Shown here: positions 57,879 through 64,000 of the stretch, piece after piece
How positions within the stretch are numbered: position 1 is the stretch's first letter
Layout of the letters: every line of letters starts with the position of its first letter
From: Karalla daura
Lineage: Eukaryota > Chordata > Actinopteri > Chaetodontiformes > Leiognathidae
Direction: 5' to 3'
DNA: 64,000 nt
Assembly (NCBI GenBank): GCA_029224185.1
Contig: CM055205.1
Location: forward strand, 20,508,762-20,572,761
Notes under the pieces: generated by a model
The model's database searches: none
Seen by the model: only the letters and a program-made list of their open reading frames with translations
What the model was told of the DNA's origin: nothing
Position numbers and translations under genes: made by a program

Positions 57879-60605
57879 ATGGGGGACTGGAACTTCCTGG
57901 GGGGGATCTTGGAGGAGGTGCACATCCACTCCACCATGGTGGGGAAGATCTGGCTCACCATCCTCTTCATCTTCCGGATGCTGGTGCTGGGCGTGGCGGC
58001 GGAGGACGTGTGGAACGACGAGCAGTCCGACTTCATCTGCAACACGGAGCAGCCGGGCTGCCGCAACGTGTGCTACGACCAGGCCTTCCCCATCTCGCTG
58101 ATCCGCTACTGGGTGCTGCAGGTGGGGGGGGGGGGGTCGGAGGGGGGCTCATGCTAGGGTTATGAGAGTCACGCACACTGTGGCAGTCCTGAAAAGTACA
58201 GTGCTTGATCTGCTTAAAACGAAAAGTAAAGCAACTGTTTCCATCATTTCATCCCATAGATTAAACAAGCCCTAAAGCAATGCAACCAAGTCTTCTTTTG
58301 ATCCTTAAAGAGCATTAGGTACAAACATTTTCTGTACAATACCTTAATGATTTTTTTGTAATGTGTTCATCAATAATTGAGCTCATAAATTTAGTTTGAA
58401 ATGAGGTCTTTATCATGAACCTAAAAGAGGAGGCTGCAGGAGACAACATACATTTGTTATTTCCAAACTGATGTTGAGAATGTTTTGCAGTCACATGGGT
58501 TAATAAGTCATAGTGCTGATACAGTATTGCACATCTTTTCTGCTTGTATATAAACCCAGTGGAGACTGTTGCTCTGGGAGCTCCTGGCTCATAGCTCCAG
58601 ATGTTGTGACCACATCTGGAGTAGAGTCGACCCTGCTTCAGACCCTCCTGTCCCAGCCTGTCATTCTCTGTCACTTCACGCTCCTTCTCTCCGCCTCAGG
58701 TCATCTTCGTGTCTTCGCCCTCGCTGGTCTACATGGGCCACGCCATCTACCAGCTGCGCGCCCTGGAGAAGGAGCGCCACTGCAAGAAGGTGGCGCTGCG
58801 GCGGGAGATGGAGGCGGTGGACAGCGAGCTGGTGGAGATGCGGCGCAGGATGGAGAAGGAGATGAGGCAGCTGGAGCAGGGCAAGCTGAACAAGGCTCCT
58901 CTGAGAGGCTCTCTGCTCTGCACCTACGTGGCCCACATCGTGACGCGCTCGGTGGTGGAGGTCAGCTTCATGACGGGGCAGTACGTCCTGTACGGCCACC
59001 GGCTCAGCCCGCTCTACAAGTGTGAGAGGGAGCCCTGCCCCAACGTGGTGGACTGCTTCGTGTCCAGGCCCACGGAGAAGACCGTCTTCATGATGTTCAT
59101 GCAGGCCATCGCCTGCATCTCGCTCTTCCTCAGGTGGCTGACAGGCTTCCAGACAGCAGGCTGTCCCCAGCCACAGCTGCACAAAACATCTGCACAAAAC
59201 ATCTGCACAAAACATCTGCACAAAACATCTGCACATCCTCACACCCAGAAGTATCAAAGCTCAGAATGACTTCCTAATAAGTGCTTCCAGAGGAGTAAGG
59301 AAGATACTTAGTACTGGCTCAGTAGCTCAGTTAAATGGATTCAACTTAAACAGATTACTTGATTTGAACAATCGGTTCTAATTAGCTAAAAATACATAAT
59401 AAAGTTATATATATGAATCCGTGATTTGATGTCCTCCCAAAAACCTCACTAACCCACCTGCTAGGAGTGAAAGAACATGTTTTTCTTTAAAAGCAATCAT
59501 AGTTGACACACAGTGCTGTACATCACGTATAAATAAGCATAAAAGAACATAAAACAAACAATAAATCAATAAAAGAAGACAACAAGAGCAGGATCAAAGT
59601 CTCTAAGCACTGTTACAGAGCTGAGGAGAAAATGTGGGTATTTTTCGATGATTTTTAAAAATGGTAAATAAAAAATAACAGTAAAATAACAGGTTAAGAT
59701 GGGAGAAGCAGTCATATGAAACAGAGGGTTGTGGTTGTGTAAATGACAGAGTGTGTGAATGTCTCTTGCTCCTCAGCCTGCTGGAGATCATGCACCTGGG
59801 CTTCAAGAAGCTGAAGAAGGGCATCCTGGACTACTACCCCCACCTGAAGGACGACCTGGACGACTACTACAGCAGCAAGTCCAAGAAGAACTCGGTGGTG
59901 CACCAGGTGTGCATGGGCACCTCGGTGAGCAGGAAGACCACCATCCCCACGGCTCCCTGCGGCTACACGCTGCTGCTGGAGAAGCAGGGCAACGGCCCCA
60001 CCTACCCCCCCTTCAACGCCTCCTCCGCCTTCGTCCCCATCCAGGGCGACGCCGGGGCCAAGCCCGACGGCCACAAGGACGCCAAGGAGTCGGTGCCGAG
60101 CCCCACCGAGCAGAACAGCAACTCCAACAACACCAGCAGCGAGACGCGCTCCCCGCCCGCCGACAAGCAGGACGAGCCCGAGGAGCGGCCGTCCCCCCGC
60201 CACGCCCAGGCCGGGGGCCCGGGGCCCGACTACCCCACCCTGCCCGCCGCGGACGCCGCCTCCTGCCCGGCCCTGCCCGGGGCCGGCCGGAGGCCCCGGC
60301 GGCTCAGCCCCCCCTGGAACTGCTCCACGCTGGTGGAGGGGAACGGCTCCGACTCCGACTCCTTCCACGGGGGGGGCGGCGGCATGAAGCCGCGCAGCTG
60401 CGTGGGCCCCCGGGCCCGGCTGCTGTCCAGGTCCGACCTGAAGAGGCCCAGCAGGCCCCAGAGCCCGGACTCTGCCGGGGAGCTGAGCTCGGTGTCCCGG
60501 CACAGCCGCGACAGCAACAGCCCCCCCGCCTCGTCCCCCAACCGCAGGGTGTCTGCAGCCAGCAGCAGCAGCAGCCGCAGGGCCCCCACTGACCTGCAGA
60601 TATGA
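57879..60605 (+). CDS. gja9: Gap junction protein alpha 9 (connexin 55/59 type)
   Basis: Connexin forming intercellular channels at the plasma membrane; fish orthologues are retinal. Coding exons 57879-58121, 58700-59133, 59777-60605 give 501 residues. Exon 1 encodes the N-terminus, TM1 and E1 (MGDWNFLGGILEEVHIHSTM; C-x6-C-x3-C in CNTEQPGCRNVC). Exon 2 holds TM2, a charged coiled-coil-like loop (about 105-150), TM3 and E2 with CEREPCPNVVDC (C-x4-C-x5-C) and FVSRPTEKT, then most of TM4. Exon 3 completes TM4 (LLEIMHLGFKKLKKG) and encodes a long, very GC-rich tail ending RRAPTDLQI, the same end as human GJA9 (RRVPTDLQI). The intron after codon 81 is typical of this subgroup; the second, inside TM4, is less usual. 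Convergent neighbour of mycbp, as expected from human linkage. Confidence 0.95.
59176..59235 (+). repeat. 13-bp tandem repeat in gja9 intron 2
   Basis: Four copies of TGCACAAAACATC starting about 45 nt inside the intron that follows the 59133 donor. If the intron were retained, the frame would read through it to a stop at 59269. Confidence 0.9.
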
Positions 60606-61655
60606 GGAGAGCCCTGCCCCCCCCACCCCCCCCGAGTCTGCAGGGTCAGAGGTCACAGGAGGTCGGCTGGGGCTGAGAGAGGACAGCAGGCCTGGTCTCT
60701 GCATGCTCCCGCACTCCTGGATTAAACCTGCAGATGCTGTCACAGAGACCTCAGACTGATCAGAGCTGAGAGCAGCTGCACTGTCTGATGACTTATCAGA
60801 GTCACTGAGAGCAGTTCTCAGTCCATCACACACACACACACACACACACACAGTTCCCTCTAACACTGGCCCCATCCTGCAGGTTTTTGGACTGAAGAAA
60901 ACCTGTGCAGCCACAGGAAGAACATGCAAAAAGGCCCTCAGCCTCAGTCTCAGCCTGGGATCCACACCACCCAGATCCATTATTCTACTGGTTTCAACCA
61001 GCAACATTCATTCATTTTATGCACCTGCTTTACACCTAATCTGTGTCACAAGAGGTCAGCTGGGCTCAGAGGGGTCAGCTGGGCTCAGAGGGGTCAGCTG
61101 GAGCTCAGCCCAGTCCATTCACTCTCCTACGCAGAACATGCAACAAGGCCCTCAGTCTCAGCCTGGGATTTATAGACAACAGATCATTATTTTACTGATG
61201 TGAAGCAGCTACATTTTGTTCATTTTCTCCATCTGTTTTATGCATCATCACTGAGTTCCTGCTGGAGCTGTCACTCACCGTCCCCTCTGAGGCCCAGCCG
61301 GTCTGATCCTGCGTGTTTCTGGACGTGGGAGGGAAGTGGAGCAGACACGAGGAGAGCAGAGACAGGCCGCATTACAACAGAATCAGATGTAACATTACCT
61401 GACTACATATTCAGCCATTCGACTCATAAGACACTGACGCTGCGGTGGTGACCCGGGCTGTGAAGGGCTTCAGCCCGTGTCCTCGCGCTCCCTGACGTCC
61501 AGGCGCTAACGATTTGGCTGCATGCCACAGCGTGCGCATGGAAAAAGAGCCGCAGATCTATAACTTTGTTTTAGGTCACATAATGCTGGTTACACAACCA
61601 CAAACATCAGTGTCACCATGTGAATGATGCCCAGAGCTGCTCAGTGAGACGTAGT
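60606..61655 (+). other. gja9 3'UTR and spacer
   Basis: No gene seen. An ATTAAA at 60721-60726 is a possible poly(A) signal. A CA run lies at 60828-60851. Fragments of a dispersed teleost repeat occur at about 60885-60965 and 61130-61175, and three copies of GGTCAGCTGGGCTCAGAG lie at 61054-61110. Confidence 0.4.
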
Positions 61656-61660
61656 GAAAG

Positions 61661-61932
61661 CCTCTAGACGCCCAGCCTCTAGACGCCCAGCCTCTAGACG
61701 CTCAGCCTCTAGACGCCCAGCCTCTAGACGCCCAGCCTCTAGACGCTCAGCCTCTAGACGCCCAGCCTCTAGACGCCCAGCCTCTAGACGCTCAGCCTCT
61801 AGACGCACAGCCTCTAGACGCCCAGCCTCTAGACGCTCAGCCTCTAGACGCCCAGCCTCTAGACGCCCAGCCTCTAGACGCTCAGCCTCTCGACGCCCAG
61901 CCTCTAGACGCTCAGCCTCTAGACGCTCAGCC
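61661..61932 (+). repeat. 15-bp tandem repeat with 45-bp higher-order period
   Basis: Eighteen copies of CCTCTAGACGCCCAG, in which one position alternates so that units read C,C,T in repeated triplets (45-bp super-unit) with a few breaks. Each unit carries an XbaI site. The array encodes a spurious Ser-Arg-Arg-Pro-Ala frame on plus and lies just past the mycbp poly(A) signal. Confidence 0.95.
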
Positions 61933-62018
61933 TCTCAGCTCTTCACTGACTCAAAACGTTCGACTTTACTCGACTCGTCAGGAAACGACTGACTGACGGC
62001 AAATGCTGAAAACAAAAC

Positions 62019-62024
62019 TTTATT
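62019..62024 (-). terminator. Poly(A) signal of mycbp
   Basis: AATAAA on the minus strand, about 115 nt downstream of the mycbp stop (62140-62142). Confidence 0.75.
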
Positions 62025-62139
62025 GATGACCAAGCAAAAAATCATCTCTTTTTACATAACAAAAGAATATGATTAGTGTGCAATAAACATTTACATGTTA
62101 TCAAAATGATTGCTGTGTGTTTGCCGTGTCTTGCTCTGG

Positions 62140-63620
62140 TCACTTGGCAGCTTCGTTATCAGGTGACGGCTCGTACTGCATCAGCTGCAGAGGAGCACAA
62201 GGCAGAGGGTAAAGGTCACAGCCTGATCTCTTATCTGTGTGGGGTTTTTTTTACAGTATCTCACCCTGTTTCGCAGCTCTTTGTTCTCCTCCATGAGCAG
62301 GTTACATTTCCGCTCTAGCTCTGCCAGCTCTATGCGCAGGGCCTCGGCCTCCACCTGCTCCGAGCAGGCTGCACCCAGACGCAGCTTGATGAAGCTGAGC
62401 AGAAGGTTGAGGACCAGACAGACAGAACAATGTGCAATACATCTATCTATCTATCTCTGTATATCTGTCTATATACCCGTATATCTGTCTGTCTGTGGGC
62501 TGAAGTGAAGTCGTGTGAAAGGTCACTACAGGTTAGTAGAACAGAAAAAACAGAACAGAGAGCAAAACGGTTTCATATTTTCCTGGAGAAAACCTCAAAC
62601 AGATTCACTTCAAGAACAGATTCACCTCAAGATACAGGAAGCTGTGGAGTGGCTGTTGTTCAGGGCCATGCATCATCTACTCAGGCATGCACGGTTTCAC
62701 ACGAGGGCCGCACGGCAGCAGGTTTTCGTTCCAACCCAGGAGGAGCACATCAGGTCAGACTCACTTAATCAACTGACTCGGACTGTGTGCCCTTCTTGAC
62801 CCTCATAGCTCTGAATAACAAGCCAGGTGTGAGCAATGGCTGAGGTTAAACCCTGGTTCTTCCCGTCCAGACAGTCTGAACAGAAGAACTCAAGAAGCTT
62901 CTTGGGTGAAAGTGAAACTCCTCGAAAAAAGTGACACTAGTTTCAACTCCTTGGATGAAGATCTACAGATGGTTCCCTTCAAGGCGGAAATAGGATTATT
63001 TTGTCAATATGATTTTCAAGGTCCAGAATCATGAGTTAAGTTTCACCAGCACCAACATAACGCATCATTCAGTACAGTTGAAGCTGTGGTTGAGAGGAAG
63101 GATACTCCAGTGCATTGTTTGGTTTGTCAGACTCTTCATAAAGTGCCACTAACACTGCAACACACAGAGAGAGGGTCAGAGTTAGGGACATAGAGACAAA
63201 GACAGGCAGGACATGCAGCAGGTCCATGGATGGTTCCACAGAAGGCTGCAGCTGGTCCATGCTGGAGGAGACTCACCGCTGGTTAAGGTGTCCAGGACGC
63301 CGGACTTCTCCAAGTATCTCCTGAACTGCTCACGCCTCGACTCTGCGGCCTGCAGCGCACACACAAACACACAGTTTACTGTCTGAGCTCTGTGTGTTTG
63401 TGTGAGCATTCCTGGCTTCAGTTTAATTAATTCATTGTCTTAATCACTCGGCGGTGAGTCCCCCGACCCTCGAGGTGCGTTCACTGACCCTCGAGGTGCG
63501 TTCACGGCACGGTGGCCAGAGCTACCAAGTTAGCCAAGTTAGCCTCTCGTCGCACACACTGTGAATAACAACAATAATGAACTGTTTATGAAGGTAAATA
63601 CTCACTCTGTAGTGGGCCAT
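62140..63620 (-). CDS. mycbp: MYC-binding protein (AMY-1)
   Basis: Small coiled-coil protein that binds the MYC N-terminus and A-kinase anchoring proteins; its algal homologue is a flagellar central-apparatus component. Five minus-strand exons, 63620-63606, 63349-63277, 63154-63106, 62394-62265 and 62184-62140, join to 103 residues, the same length as human. It begins MAHYRAAESRREQFRRYLEK, continues GVLDTLTSVLVALYEESDKP and DFIKLRLGAACSEQ, then a heptad-rich helix (about 62-90, ELERKCNLLMEENKELRNR) and ends QYEPSPDNEAAK. All junctions are GT-AG. The gene faces gja9 tail-to-tail and has an X-box in its promoter. No anomalies seen. Confidence 0.96.
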
Positions 63621-63733
63621 AACAGCGGCTGTGGCTGTATTAACGCACAACGGGCCTGAGGGGGCTGTGCGGTAAGTTCCTTGATTTCCAGCAGCTTCAC
63701 CTGTGTTTGAGCAACAGGCAGGAGGAAGGGGCC

Positions 63734-63747
63734 GTTGTCATGACAAC
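63734..63747. promoter_or_regulatory. Perfect palindromic X-box (RFX site) upstream of mycbp
   Basis: GTTGTCATGACAAC is a perfect 14-bp palindrome and fits the X-box consensus GTHNYYATRRNAAC at every position. It lies 114 bp upstream of the mycbp start codon. RFX control is inferred from the match and the ciliary association of MYCBP homologues. Confidence 0.7.
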
Positions 63748-63879
63748 ACGTAGCCGCAACACGATTTTCACGACCTATTAGATAATACAATTCAAATAAT
63801 TCAAATACATTTAATTCAAGACTACAAATAAAATTGTATTTTGTATCTGTTTATGTCTTTATTGAATACAACAAGGGAA

Positions 63880-64000
63880 TCTGAAAACCGGCTATGACAG
63901 GCGAACGGGTAGGTCCGGTGCTGCTGATGTCACTTCCTTAGTGACGATCTACAAACTGCATGCGCCGGCTTCACGCCGCGCGCGCAGCCGCTGCTGGTAG
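63880..64000. promoter_or_regulatory. CpG-rich promoter-like edge of the window
   Basis: CpG-rich sequence with TGATGTCACTTCC (63927-63939, CRE-like plus ETS-like) and an NRF1-like GCATGCGCC (63960-63968). It probably belongs to an upstream neighbour starting beyond base 64000. No coding exon is visible. Confidence 0.35.

Noticed and set aside
59712..61007. A 431-codon minus-strand frame opposite gja9 exon 3
   Set aside because: A shadow of the very GC-rich connexin coding exon; Val/Gly/Ala-rich antisense with no recognisable domain.
61654..61992. A Ser-Arg-Arg-Pro-Ala repeat frame resembling an RS-domain protein
   Set aside because: 15-bp tandem repeat between convergent genes; no conserved flanks, no splice structure.

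Overview
The window is nuclear DNA of a ray-finned fish, probably a percomorph-type teleost. Introns are short, exons are very GC-rich, microsatellites are abundant, and the genes are intron-rich vertebrate orthologues with GT-AG splicing plus one GC-AG and one U12-type AT-AC intron. I found nine protein-coding genes, eight of them complete. For each I placed every splice junction by reading phase, and the joined frames are open from ATG to stop. I found no rRNA, no convincing tRNA gene, no CRISPR and no autonomous transposon.

Layout. 1-6745 (minus): dpy19l4, a multi-pass C-mannosyltransferase-family protein whose 3' end lies outside the window. 8734-12024 (minus): an unnamed nine-exon gene for a 333-residue nuclear-looking protein made of seven phase-matched exon modules, each with an acidic SSDDEPL-type motif and a basic linker. 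13805-20251 (minus): kdm1b (LSD2 histone demethylase). 20715-30638 (plus): cfap69, sharing a 464-bp head-to-head promoter with kdm1b. 32519-33837 (plus): a two-exon gene for a 66-residue putative single-pass membrane microprotein. 36438-46973 (plus): slc9a1 (Na+/H+ exchanger NHE1). 48261-49052 (plus): fabp10-type bile-acid/fatty-acid binding protein, starting about 240 bp after the slc9a1 poly(A) signal. 49688-54562 (plus): srsf10 SR splicing factor with an AT-AC intron. 57879-60605 (plus): gja9 connexin. 62140-63620 (minus): mycbp, convergent with gja9, a linkage also seen in human.

The genes do not form one pathway. Two, cfap69 and mycbp, are cilium/flagellum genes, and each has an RFX-type X-box just upstream of its start. 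Two neighbours, kdm1b and the SSDDEPL-repeat gene, look chromatin-related. The SSDDEPL motif recalls one in DEK, and DEK adjoins KDM1B in human.

The most unusual DNA is repeats grown directly against splice sites: a 1.9-kb pure pyrimidine tract before cfap69 exon 7; a 51-bp unit that copies the cfap69 exon 18 acceptor six extra times; slc9a1 intron 2 with different tandem arrays at its two ends; and a 20-bp array at a kdm1b donor. These arrays create long open frames (up to about 760 codons) that are not genes.
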